NCBI RefSeq assembly: GCF_026212465.1
Contig: NC_080048.1
Location: 34,806,422-34,870,421, forward strand
Reading direction: 5' to 3'
Origin: Amaranthus tricolor
Taxonomy: Eukaryota; Streptophyta; Magnoliopsida; Caryophyllales; Amaranthaceae
DNA: 64,000 bases
Positions 1-11,080 of this stretch are shown in pieces. The first letter of the stretch is position 1; the number at the start of each line of letters is the position of its first letter. The position numbers were made by a program, and so were the translations under genes. The notes beneath the pieces were generated by a model that worked only from the letters and a program-made list of their open reading frames with translations, had not been told where the DNA came from and did not search any database.

Positions 1-831
1 ATACCCCTTCTGGTTATCGGGGAGGTCTTGGACTATCTTCAGTCCTCGACGGTGGGTGAAAGTAATCCAGCCACAGCCGTATGATTGGGAATTACATAGG
101 CGGGCTCTGAATATATATCTAAAAGCTGTGAGTGTTGGTGGCACGGCCAAAACTTTACACAAGATCAAAAAGGCCACCATACAACCCCAGGCGTTCGGGT
201 ATAACTCGGGCACTGAGACGTCCAAAAACTCTAACACCTCTCTAAAAAACGGGTGAAGAGGAAATCTAAGCCCTAATTCAAAAGAAGGGAAGTATACGGC
301 TATACAATGTGGAGGGGGAAACCTAACGGTGTCATAATTCCCCGGGGTAATAATATTTATGTTATCTTTTAAACCCCATTTTTGAGAGATGGCCTCCCGA
401 CGGTTGTCTAGATCTCTCTTAGTCTGTACGTCAATAAAGTAATTTAGAGGCCCGCCGTCTGGAATGTAGAATGGAGGAGGAGCTGGCGCCGCACTCTCTC
501 TTCCTGAAGACTCGGCTGATCCTTCAAGGTTTTCCATATCTACATACAATAACCCTTCTAGGTCAGGATTTATTCGCGGCAAGTAATTTGGAAAGAAAGC
601 AATGCTCACTTCCCAAGGAGCAGTTTTCATAATCTCCGGAGGGTATATAGGAGATACGGACGACTCATCCCCAGCTTTTATTGGTTCATAATGGGGGGTA
701 ATTCTCACTGAACTACTTTCATCCGAGTCATCCATTGGTAAACCCTTTTTATTAAGACGCCTACGTACTATCAAAGGAGTTTCCGGCAAGTTAGTAGGGT
801 TGGTGTCTGAGTTAGTAGTCGCGACATCCAT
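1..831 (-). CDS. Antisense extra ORF of a Ty3/gypsy (Tat-like) retrotransposon, partial
   Basis: An uninterrupted reading frame runs from an ATG at 831 to the window edge (277 codons, no stop, so truncated by the window). The first ~100 residues are polar and acidic, with runs such as DDSDESSS and PAPPPFYIPDGG. The second half carries FPLHPFFREVLEFLDV, a PNAWG tryptophan motif, a hydrophobic FLILCKVL segment and a Trp-containing stretch (GWITF) followed by basic residues. That order matches my recollection of the plant 'putative gypsy type transposon' domain (PF04195). Published work on Tat/Ogre retrotransposons describes such extra ORFs between pol and the 3' LTR, sometimes antisense. The putative LTR at 2574-3529 reads on the plus strand, so this ORF would be antisense to the element. 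Its function is unknown. The family call is from memory of motifs, without a search. Confidence 0.6.
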   Translation of the reverse strand, partial: MDVATTNSDTNPTNLPETPLIVRRRLNKKGLPMDDSDESSSVRITPHYEPIKAGDESSVSPIYPPEIMKTAPWEVSIAFFPNYLPRINPDLEGLLYVDMENLEGSAESSGRESAAPAPPPFYIPDGGPLNYFIDVQTKRDLDNRREAISQKWGLKDNINIITPGNYDTVRFPPPHCIAVYFPSFELGLRFPLHPFFREVLEFLDVSVPELYPNAWGCMVAFLILCKVLAVPPTLTAFRYIFRARLCNSQSYGCGWITFTHRRGLKIVQDLPDNQKGY

Positions 832-1758
832 GATAATAATAAAGTAAAAGCCGAAACTTGTAAAGAATGGAGACTAGATTCATAAACAAATTCAAAGTTC
901 TAGGCTAGCATTCATGAACAGATTGAAGATATTCAAGAAATTCGAGAACAGTTTGAAGAATAACTTGAAGAAATTCGAAAAATCTGGGAAAAGTTTGAAT
1001 ACCTTACAGAGATGTGAAGATTCGTCAGAAATTTGGTGAAGATCTGTCAGAAACCTTGAAGATCTTCGAAGGATTTGTCAGAAGTTTGAAGGAGGGATGA
1101 GGATTGTCCGAGCGTCTCTCTCAACTTTCTCTCTTGCAATTTGAAGATTTGAAAAGAGTTAATGAAGATTAGGTAAGATGGAACTATTCCAACTACCCTA
1201 TTTTATAACAGCAATAAATGCTTCACTTTGGGTTTGAACAGTTGAAAGAAAAGTTGAAATTCCAAATGAAAGCTGGGAAGTCGATAAGTCGGACTCCCAA
1301 TGAGAGGAAGCCAACAGATTTCTTCTTAAGTGTTTAATAATGTCCGTGAGGTCTATTAGTCGGACCCTAGTTGAAGGGGTGATTTTGCAAATTTTTTCTA
1401 AGTGTTAAATCCTTGAATTTAGCTGGGAGGTCGAAAAGTCGGACCCTCAATTAAAGAGCAACATCATCAATTTGTTTAAGTATCAAACCATCCAGCCGGT
1501 GAGTCGATAAGTCGGACTCCCAGGGAAGGGTAGAATATGTATAATTATTCTAAGTCCTTCAGACAATGTCCGGAGGATCGATAAGTCTGACCCTAAATTG
1601 AATCTCCTGAAAGGGAAATCATTTGAAGAATTAAGGTCACACGTTCAGCTGTCCGACTTATGGACACGACAAATGAAATGTGATGGAAGGAAACATGAAA
1701 ATTTCTTAAGAGGATTTCCGTATGGTCGATAAGTCGGACCCCCAAATGACCCTAATCC

Positions 1759-1805
<47 letters not shown>

Positions 1806-2573
1806 CTAAGTATAGAACCTCTCATGTGTGTCCGTGGGATCGAAGATGCGAGTTCTGGGGCTCATTCCGTATCATGCTGGAATAAAGAGGGCTGCTTGGA
1901 CCAAGTACTGAATATTTTTAAAGATATCCGTGTGGTCGATAAGTCGGACCCCCAGGTGGTCCTTCTCTTTCTCAAAATATTCTAAGTATTGAAGGAGGAT
2001 TCCCGTGCTGAACTTACGAATGAAGACGCAAACTATTAGTTCACGGCATAATTCAACCATAGGGGTAAAAATGTTGAGAAGAATGCAATGCCGCGTCATT
2101 ACCAGGAATCTGATTCGTAAATACCCTTGACGTTACGCGGTATCAGTTCAAAACAGACAGTTGATTTAATCCGCACAGTCGATAAGTCGGACCCTCCTTG
2201 GGTGTTTTGTTGAAAACCTGATTTCTGCAATATCAGTGAAAGCAAGGGCCGAAATATGATGTCGCGGAATCTAGATCCCACATTCACTATTTCGCTGTTG
2301 TATTAACACGTCTGGGGCTACTTCGCGGCATACTTCAAGCCGCGGCTTCATATGTCCGTTTGACCAGTATTCAATGTGTTCTTGCCTGACAAGCTTAAAA
2401 GAAAATTCGCCAGATTGGGCATGTGTTCATCCTCATGGGGCTTTCGCATGTTCTCTATGATCGTGTCCCTTCACTAAATCAATTACGATGGGTGCATATT
2501 TATCCGCATAAAGGAAGATATTTCAGGGCGTCGGGACTCTCCCCTCATATTGTCCTTCATGCGTGGGGCTAAA
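832..2573. repeat. Retrotransposon internal region with dispersed TCGATAAGTCGGAC motif
   Basis: No credible coding region. A motif close to GTCGATAAGTCGGACYC recurs on the plus strand near 1273, 1350 (diverged), 1428 (diverged), 1504, 1579 (diverged), 1727, 1937 and 2177, at irregular spacings of roughly 70-240 bases. Short blocks around it (TCCGTGTGG/TCCGTATGG before it, CCCA/CCCAA after it) are also shared. An A tract lies at about 1764-1803. The region sits between the start of the antisense ORF (831) and the LTR (2574), so it would be the upstream flank of that ORF. A regulatory role is inference only. Confidence 0.6.
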
Positions 2574-3529
2574 TGTCATGGTATTGTTTTTAATTAAATA
2601 ATTAGCATCATATCCCTAAAATACCCTTTGACCTTTCGGGATTTGACTTTGACTTTTAGTCAATAGACTTTTTGGCTGGACCTCTTTTCTTCTTTGGCAG
2701 GCCCATGGGTTTTTACCTCCAGAATACTTAAATCCTTTGCCATCCCTCTCCTGTGGCTATCCTCCTTTTAAGGAGAATAACCACCCACCACCTTCCACTC
2801 TTCATACATGCTTGGCTCTCCTTGCTTCAGATGAATAACTGTCCATTCTTCCCCTGACCAGTCCACCTCCCATTACTCCCACTACTCCCATGTTAGTCCA
2901 CTTCTTCTCAGAAATAACTCCCCTTCTTCACCATTATAAATAGAGGCTACCATCAAGGAGGGAGGATCATCTGAAATAGCTTTCCTAGTATCCTTGCTTA
3001 CATTACTTCCTTAGCCTTCCTAAACTCTAGCACTAGCATTAGCAATCCCAATCCCGACCTTCCTTCTTGCATTCATTCTACAATCTGTTAATTCATTAAT
3101 TTCCGATCTACGTTCTAACTTGAGCGTCGGAGGGGTTTTCCGGGAGATCACCCCCCGGACAAGGCTAACGTGTTGTATTGCAGGAATTCAAGTCGCTTTC
3201 TCTTATAAACCGTTTCACTTGATCACTCTTCCATCAATCTCCAGGTATTTTAAGTGTCTTTTGCACTTCCTCGTTTCATTACCGAAACAAAAGTGATCAG
3301 TTATAACCTTAAAATACATTTTAAATCGATTACTTAAAGAAATTGATTAATTATATGAGTTCATTACTTCGTTTTATGGTGATACGGTTTCATATAAAAT
3401 AAGCTGAAAAAGTAATATATAACTAAATAATTTTTGGAATAAGAGAATTAAATTTTATTTCAATTAGAGATAAAATATCAATTTTTAAATTAAATTTTAT
3501 ATTTTATTCACCTAATTCAGCTTTTGACA
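2574..3529 (+). mobile_element. Putative 3' LTR of a Ty3/gypsy (Tat/Ogre-like) element
   Basis: The segment begins TGTCATGG and ends TTTTGACA, so its first and last five bases form a TGTCA/TGACA inverted pair. A purine-rich tract-like sequence (GCGTGGGGCTAAA) lies immediately before it and would be the polypurine tract. Inside are a TATA box (TATAAATAG at 2935-2943) and, downstream, the GAGCGTCGGAG ... CCCCGGACAAGG type of block common in plant gypsy LTRs. The second LTR is outside the window, so the boundaries cannot be confirmed by pairing or by a target-site duplication. Confidence 0.55.
2935..2943 (+). promoter_or_regulatory. TATA box of the putative LTR promoter
   Basis: TATAAATAG followed by a GC-richer leader. 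Transcription on the plus strand would start about 30 bases downstream. The position inside the inferred LTR and the sequence itself are the only evidence. Confidence 0.5.
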
Positions 3530-3554
3530 CCACCTACCTAGCATACAATAAAAA

Positions 3555-3676
3555 AAGGGAGTTACTAAATTTCGCCACTCCTTTTCATTTTATCGCCACC
3601 CCTTCAAATAAAATCACGAATTTGCCCTTAATTTTTAAAAAATTATAATTTTGCCACTCCCTACAAATTTCTTATT

Positions 3677-3719
<43 letters not shown>

Positions 3720-3904
3720 TCAATAACAAAAATAATAATAATAATTAACTTTTTTATATTCTTCAAAAAGAATATAAATAAAATTAATAATAATAACAGT
3801 AATAATAATAATAATAACAACAATAATATTATTTTTATATTCTTATTTTATTTTTTTTTCTTTTTGAATAATAATTATTTTTTTTAATTTTATTATTATT
3901 GTTG

Positions 3905-3941
<37 letters not shown>

Positions 3942-4010
3942 TGTTATCATTATTAATTTTATTTATATTCTTTTTGAAGAATATAAAAAAGTTAATTATT
4001 ATTATTATTG

Positions 4011-4060
<50 letters not shown>

Positions 4061-4180
4061 AATAAGAAATTTGTAGGAAGTGGCAAAGTTGTAATTTTTA
4101 AAAAATTATTGGTAAATTTGTAATTTTATTTGGAGAGGAGGTGGCGATAAAATAAAAAGGACGGTGAAATTTAAGAATTG
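3555..4180. mobile_element. Foldback-type MITE with (ATT)n core
   Basis: The left arm (about 3555-3680: ATTTCGCCACTCC, TTTTATCGCCACC, GCCACTCCCTACAAATTTC) is repeated as its reverse complement at about 4055-4180 with few changes. The symmetry continues inwards through ATA/ATT trinucleotide tracts and a TTCAAAAAGAATATAAATAAAATT block with its mirror (about 3760-3790 and 3955-3980). The whole 620 bases can fold into one long hairpin. Poly-Ile/Asn reading frames here are trinucleotide artefacts. The central repeat has probably expanded by slippage. Confidence 0.75.
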
Positions 4181-5050
4181 GAATAAAAAAATAGTGCCCT
4201 TTCCTGCTAAATTTCAGTGATATTCTACTTCCCAATGCGTCAGAAATAATGAAAAAAATTCATAGATAAAAACACATTTTTTCAGGATTGCCATAAAAAC
4301 AGCAGTATTTTAGGGAGGCAAGTGGGGATGGGGAAAGATAAATAATGCTCTACTTTTTTTATTGTCCATAAAAACAGCAGTATCGGAATAAAAAAATAGT
4401 GCCCTTATGATTCATTGTTGTTGCTGCTGTTATTGTATGGGTGAAAATTAAAAGAAATGGATTCTCTTTATGGATGGTCAATTTTGAACTTAACGAGTGT
4501 TTGGAAAAATAACAGAGACGGATCCTATATGTTATAATTAGCATTAAAAACATAGACGTGTCATATAATTCTTAAATAATAAAAAAACTACTCATTAATT
4601 GCAAATTTTTAATTTTCTACTTCATTAACTAGCATTTTTTAATTTTAGGATCTTTTTTAACTCTAAACCCTACGCAAATGCCTATCTTGCCTATGGTCAG
4701 GAACGACCCTGCTATGATTCCATGAACTATCTCTATTTAATTTGATGTGTAATTAGTTGTAAATTCTACATTTTATGTTATTTCAAATAATATAATTAGA
4801 ATTTAAATCATTAAAATTTCAAAGATATTTTACTTAATTTACTATATAAATTTGATTTTATTCTTATTAATGAAGTTTTAAGAGCTCGTCTTTCAACAAG
4901 ATTCTAATTAATAATATCCTATCTACCTATCTCCGATGTATTAATTTATTTATTAATTTCTATGCAAACATTTGATATAAGAAAACTAAATTATCTTTAA
5001 AGATCCAATTCTTAATTTATTTTTTTTTCAAAATCTTAAAATGAACAATA
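4181..5050. other. AT-rich stretch without recognised gene
   Basis: No coding signal seen. Two short direct duplications are visible: GGAATAAAAAAATAGTGCCC at about 4178 and 4384, and CCATAAAAACAGCAGTAT at about 4290 and 4366. They suggest a local duplication at the edge of the foldback element. The next carboxypeptidase exon, expected on the minus strand, is not found here. Confidence 0.5.
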
Positions 5051-5076
5051 AAAAAAAGAGAGGGGTAGTGTATAAC

Positions 5077-8000
5077 CAGCGTAGCTTTCTCCTGTAAGAA
5101 AGAGATCCCTAGATTTGAATGCTGGAAATTTTTCATACCACTTCATCATAAACATATGCATGTCATTTGCTGCAAAGGAAAACAAGAATTAAGTTTCCAT
5201 TGGAACATTAATATAGTCTAGAATGTTCTAGAATGGTCTAGAATCTAGATCAATGATGTACACAACCTGTAGAGGCATCTCCAGTATTGTAATCATATGA
5301 TGTGTTTGAATAAGACCACCCTACTCCAGCAGGAGACTCCACAAATAGGAGATTTGATGCTGTCAGAACACAACAAAATTTTATATACCAAAAATGCTTT
5401 TAATATTTTTGCGAATTATAGACTTTGTTTATTTTTTGCGAATTACAGCCACTTAAAAATCAAATTTTGCAGTATTCCGACCAAGTCATATAATTCCAAC
5501 CAATTTAGTGGTTGCAATCTTAGGTTAAATGGTCGGAATTAGATGATTTGGTCTGAATGCTGTAGACTTTGATACTTTGGTGCAGGTTGTAATTCGCAAA
5601 AAATAAACATTAAGGTTGTAATTCACTAAAGTCATAAACTTTAAGGAAGTAATTTGCAAATTATTTAAAATTGTTTTTTAAACTCTCAACTTAAAATGCT
5701 CTAATTATAAAAGGGGAAATTGTTGATAATAAATTAATTCTTTTTTATCCGTTAAAAATAAACTCACTTATGGTTTATTTTTAAATAAATTCATCTATAT
5801 ATGCTAAAAAATAAACTCATTTATTGTTTATAATTAGCTTTAAAGTTTCTTTATAAGTCAAACAATTAGGAATAAACAATAGTTAAGTTCATTTTCAGCA
5901 ATTACATCAATAGGTAAATTTATGTAAAAAGTAAACTAGAGTTGAATTTATTTTCAGCAAATCGAGCAAAGATTTTTTTTTTTTACAATTTTTCCAAAAT
6001 ACAAATTTCAACTTTGCATTTTTTGTCTAAAAAATTCTAACTTCAATGGTGTCTTATAGACTTAATTTATAAATGATAACTATAAGAAGTAAAAACACAT
6101 ACGTAACACCATTTTATAGGTCAATGCATATTTTGCTTTTAAATTTTTTTAAAAAATTAGGATTTTTGAAAAAAATATTTTAAAGTTAGAGATTTTTTAA
6201 ATATAATAAGATGTCTTTAAAAATTAGGATTTGGTTTGAAGTAACCTTTATTCCATGATTTTGAGTTTCTTCGAAGACGTTTACCATCTCCTGCAGGAAA
6301 GAACGGTCCCAACTCTGTAAACGCTCCACCACCAAGTGATGAGCAACCAGGGCCTGCAAATTTAGATAACATCAATGGATGATGTTGCGGAAACGATCTT
6401 GATCATTTTGGAGTAATAGTAGAGTGCAGTATCACATGATTTATTAATTTTCTCAAAACTCGTGAATTGGAAAAAGCAAATTATGGTCGTTATTCTTGAG
6501 AAAATTTGAGCAAATCGTAAATTTAAAAGGCAAATTAAACTCTTGCTGGAAGATGCTCGTTCGAGCACGTGAGCCTACATGAGCCATAAACCGACTTAAA
6601 TCATACAAGACAAATTAAATTGTAAAGTTTTAAGTTTTTCATGTCTTTCAAGTTTTTCTTTTTTCCTTATATTTATATGAATCCGACATAAGTTGTGATT
6701 AGATTAGACAATTTTTAGTTTGGCTCGAAAATCTGGTCGAAACTAATTCAAAACTCAATCGATTCAACCTATTTTACTAAAATTTTTTTGATTTTATGAA
6801 TTCTACATCAACCTTTTAAATTATAACCTGTCAATTTTAATTACTTGATTTAATATTCACTAATATGATTTGAAAAATCATAAAAATCATGTTTAGCTCA
6901 ATGTTACTAAGAAAAAACAAAAGTTTAAATTTAAACAAAAAATAAATAATAGTTTTAGATATTGTATAGCATTAATAATAAAATAATAATAATAAATCTA
7001 AGATCACTTAATCATGTCTAATCTATCTGAACTCTATCAGACCAAAATTGTGAGAGGCATGTCTATAATAACCCAAGAAATTATGCAACAAACTATCAAA
7101 ACCTACAATCAAATTGCTGAATGTCTATCTCTGCTATACAAAGATTAAATATCTTAAAAAATACAACATATTTGAGAACACTCAAGACGTTGGAACTTGC
7201 ATTTCAAAATAGGAAGGACTTGCTTAAAACACTATAGAAAATATTATAATTTTAGTTGATATTCTACTACTATCAAAACAAAATTTTAAAAACCTAGGTC
7301 ATTTTTTAGTTATATAATAGCATTACTAATAAAATAACTAGAAATTTTTGAAATGTTTGTTCGAACTTTTTTTACTCTTTTGTTCAAATATACAGAAAAA
7401 CAAGTGTCACGTAAAAATAATTGTGAAAATAGGCTTTTCGCGAAATCGTTGTCTTTTATAACGATGTCAAACCCATATGGGCTGGTAAGGTGGGTTTTGG
7501 TTCATAAGGGGCTTCTGACCCGGACCCACTTTTCCAGCTCATATGGGTTTAAAATTGATATCAAATATAACGATTTTGCGAGAAGCTAATTATCCTAATA
7601 TTTTTACATGACACTCATACCTCTATATAATTTCAAAAAAGCTAAAAAGAATCTGTTGGATCAAATCTAACCAATTGAAAAACGATCTGACCAACTATTT
7701 TAAAAGGCGTCGTTTAAGACAAGTCATTAAGAACCCATTAAAATCAAGCAACAAACTACCAAAAACTACAATCAAAATAAGCAACAAACTACCAAAAGCT
7801 ACAATCAAACCTAAAGCAAAAACAAATAGCTAACCTCCATTGAGCCAAAGTGTGAGAGGCTTAATGTGAGGATCTTGTTGAGCTTCTACAAAGTAGTAAA
7901 ATAAGCTTCTCCCAACCTTAACATCCACATCAATGTATCCTGAAAATTGTCTAAATCCAACCTTTGGTTGGCCAGGCAGTCCAACCACAAGATCTTCCAA

Positions 8001-8078
8001 TGGAAAACCATCCAAATCAACAATCCCAACAAAAAATACAAGCATTAACAACCAATGGATGCACACCCTACAACCCAT
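5077..8078 (-). CDS. Serine carboxypeptidase-like protein (SCPL42-45 type), exons 1-4 only
   Basis: A secreted/vacuolar alpha/beta-hydrolase that removes C-terminal residues from peptides, or a member of the related acyltransferase family. Exons: 7835-8078, 6246-6353, 5267-5359, 5077-5169; phases agree at every GT-AG junction. Exon 1 encodes a signal peptide (hydrophobic [15 protein letters not shown]), then [20 protein letters not shown] and the TLWLNGG substrate-binding motif. Exon 2 completes [20 protein letters not shown]. Exon 3 has [18 protein letters not shown]. Exon 4 ends in the nucleophile elbow GESYAG (catalytic Ser). Exon 4 is followed by a donor (GCTG|GTTATA), but the exons with the catalytic Asp and His are absent from 1-5076. 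That stretch is occupied by a foldback element and a retrotransposon, so the gene either continues off-window or is truncated. All visible exons are open. Confidence 0.85.
5396..5668. mobile_element. MITE-like inverted repeat in carboxypeptidase intron 3
   Basis: TTTTTGCGAATTATAGACTTTG and TTTTTTGCGAATTACA near 5400-5445 recur as reverse complements near 5585-5670 (TGTAATTCGCAAAAAAT, AAGTAATTTGCAAATTA). The element lies wholly inside the intron between exons 2 and 3. No ORF of note. Confidence 0.55.
6430..6556 (+). repeat. Interspersed repeat, copy 1 (GCAAATTATGGTC family)
   Basis: Contains GAATTGGAAAAAGCAAATTATGGTC followed ~35 bases later by TTGAGCAAATCGTAAATTTAAAAGGCAAATTA. Related pairs of blocks occur at 43540-44515 and 57755-57895. 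It lies in the carboxypeptidase intron between exons 1 and 2. Its class is not recognised. Confidence 0.4.
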
Positions 8079-8935
8079 TATAAATTTGTGTTTTGGGATA
8101 TTTCCAAAAGATACCTTAAAAAGTATGCCTCAGTACTAACTTTGTGTCTTTGTAGTCCCCAATGCCATTAGAGTTTATTATTGAGCATTATCTATTAAAA
8201 TACAAAAAATGTTAGCTTTTCTATAAAGTGGGCAAAAGTTAAACCCATTTATAAAGCTTTTGGGCCCACTAACAACAATGATACTTGAATTAATAATTGA
8301 ATTAAGACATTGCTATATGACAATGAATTTCAAATGACATGGAGTCATTGGCTTTGTAAGTTTTTTTTTTCTTAATGGTTTTGTAATTTGGGAATTCGTT
8401 GATGATAGTGAATAGGAGAGAATATGAAATCGAGAAATATTAATTGAAGTATTGTCTATAATGATATTACTATCTTAAGATAGGATGAAATTTTGTTAAT
8501 TATTATGATACTAGTATAGAAACTCGTGAAATAAACGAAATTGTTAGTATAAAAGTATATGTAATTATAAATTTTAGATAGAAATGTAATTACAAATTAT
8601 CACTATAAAATTATAATATTTCTTATAAAATAGATAAAGAATTATATAATATATAGTGCTTTGAATGGAAAATTTTGGTTATTAATATAAGCATTAATTA
8701 AAACTTTTTAAAGCAAATTTGGGTAATCTTTCAATAACGTTAACATAATAATTTTTGTCATTCTCAAAATAACTTTTATCATGTATCTTTTTATTTGCTG
8801 ATGAAATATTTTTGAAATTGAAATTTTAATGAAAAAAATTTATTAATTAGCAAATTCTTCAATATAAAAAAAGTAAATATATATTCTAAGAAACTTTAAT
8901 GAAAATTTTATGTAACTTTTAAATTCAAAATTATA

Positions 8936-9193
8936 CTCCCTCCGTTCTTTTTTGTTTTTCCACTTTAAATTTATCCACTTTTAAAGAGAGAAATTTAAAT
9001 TAGATTTTTGAAGTATATATTGAAGATAAAATATATTTCTGTGAGATCTTGTTAGATTTGTCTTGATGTAAAGTTTTTTAATATATAAATTTTATAATTT
9101 TTTATCATGCGTACTTAGAGATATTAAGTCTTAATATTTGCTAAAAAATATGTGCAAAAGGTAAAGTGGACACACAAAAATAAATAGAGGGAG
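8936..9193. mobile_element. Stowaway-type MITE
   Basis: Begins CTCCCTCCGTTCTTTTTTG and ends AAATAAATAGAGGGAG, flanked on both sides by TA. This is the terminal inverted repeat and TA target duplication typical of Stowaway elements mobilised by mariner transposases. Length 258 bases. Its core phrase GATCTTGTTAGATTTGTCTTGATG recurs diverged at about 20115 and 20835, suggesting related copies there. Confidence 0.75.
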
Positions 9194-9927
9194 TAATATT
9201 CTAAGAAAATTTAACACAACAAATTTAATTGTAATACACTACTCATATTTAATTGTAATATACTACTCTAACAATCAAATTTCTTTAATCAACTATCTAA
9301 CAATTTGATTACTATTTTGACTTTATTTTATCTTTTAAATATTTACACTTAATCCAAGTGGCCCTTAGTATTAATATTTACACGAAAATTAAAGGAAATA
9401 ATTTGTGGTTCAAAAATTTTGTTTTTTTTGAAATCAACTAAGAAAGAAAAACTAAAAAGTTGAAATTTATATCTATAACTGTTACTGAAACAAAACACGG
9501 ATGACATCATCATTTTTTAAAATTACTTACGTATTACAACCTCAACAAAAGTTTTCCCTTCAAAACTCAATGATGATGTCATTGTTATTATGACTAATAT
9601 TTATATCTTTGAGTTTGCTACTTTGTAATTATGATTATAATATTATTCATATTGATTAATTTTTTTACTTTTTAGGTTACATACTTATATTATTTAATGT
9701 ATTAGAAAATTATGTATTTTATTATTTTTAATTATTTATAAAATCTATTCAATTTGATTTATTAAATAATTATAAATCTTAGTTAGACAAAGATGTCAGA
9801 AATGTTAATAAAGTCGTGCATCGCACGGACACTATCTGGTGGGTTTCTAAATTCAAAATCGAGATGGTTTTGTGATAAATGGTGAAGAGAACAAATCAGA
9901 TGAAGAAACAAAATAAATGGAGCAGCT

Positions 9928-10170
9928 AGTCTCTTGAGAGACTGTCTCTTTGAGAGACGTATTTCAAGTCCATCCCATTAAAGATTAATGCCTATTTACC
10001 GTATTCTTAATGCCAACTTATATTATCCTTAATGCTTACTTATCGTATCCTTAATGTCTACTTTCAATATCTTAATTGTCTACTTATATTATTCTTAATA
10101 CCTACTCACAATATTTTAAAAAATATATAATGGACCGTTCCAATTAGAAATCGTCTATCAGAGGAATTAG
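9928..10170. mobile_element. Small MULE-like derivative with TAATGCCTAC repeats
   Basis: The left end (CTCTTGAGAGACTGTCTC, TTGAGAGACG) resembles the ends of the large Mutator-like element at 51340-55905. The right end (about 10125-10170) is a poor inverted match. Between them are tandem variants of CTTAATGCCTACTTATCGTATC, the same kind of repeat that fills the introns of the large element. Probably an internally deleted relative. Confidence 0.5.
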
Positions 10171-10889
10171 TGTAGATGGAAAATGTTAAAGTGGCGGGGA
10201 GCCAATGGTTGAGGGTTTGCAAAGGTTGATTGAGATAAGAAATCATATGAAAAAAAAAAGAAGAAGATAATCGTTAATTTTTGGTTACTAAAACTGAAAT
10301 ATCATTAAAAACAAATCTAATCAAAAATTAAAACTTTTAAAAAATAAATAATATGTAATCTTTAAAAATGGAATTGATAAAGTTCATACATCAAATTTCC
10401 CTTTATATTATCACAACTCACAAGAAATCCCCAATCCCATAAAATGCAATTGGATTGGGGTGAGTTTGTGATTTCATTTTCAACTCTCATATTCAAACCA
10501 TCCCACTATTGTTTTTCGCCTCTACTTTACACTATTGTTTTACATCCAAATGGAGCATATGAACCATTTCTTATAGTTTTTTAAAGTTGTTTCTATTTAT
10601 CATTTTAACTTGTTTCAATTGTATTCTCATTAAAATTTTTTTGTTTATATCATAAATTTTGAACATAATTAATTTTTTTCATCCTTATTAATGACTTTGT
10701 AATTTGAAAATTCAATGATTTTATTAAATAGGAGGGAGTATGAAATCGAGAAATGGCTAATATCTTAATATAGGATAAAATTTGATAATTATCATGATAT
10801 TTGTTTAATTCTTCAATCAATTGATCCAAATAAAGGAAAGAATTTCAAGTTCATATTCTCTATATTATTGTCACTTTTTTTTTTGGAAA

Positions 10890-11080
10890 TTAGGAAATGA
10901 TATTAAAGAAGAACGAGAATAGCCGAACTGTACGGTCGCCAACCCCTCCGCCCGGCATAAAAAAACCCCGTAGGGAAAAAGCATAGGAAAGGCGGGGCGA
11001 GTAACAGTACATCCATAAATAGCATAGAGGGTGCGCTATGCATATACCTGCCCCTACGTCTTACAATGGAAATTACACAT
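10890..11080 (-). repeat. GC-rich repeat fragment, possible retroelement end
   Basis: A compact GC-rich island in AT-rich DNA with phrases such as ACCCCTCCGCCCGGCATAA, CCCCGTAGGGAAAAAGCATAG and GCGCTATGCATATACC. A 79-residue open frame on the minus strand crosses it, but its protein looks like nothing I know. I recall similar strings as repetitive plant sequence, perhaps a retrotransposon 3' end, but cannot assign a family. Confidence 0.35.

Noticed and set aside
3651..4123. Poly-Ile/Asn/Leu open frames on both strands
   Set aside because: They are translations of ATT/AAT tracts within the foldback element; no conserved protein.
5077..8078. Calling the carboxypeptidase a pseudogene outright
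   Set aside because: All four visible exons are intact and end at a good donor; the missing exons may simply lie beyond the window edge.
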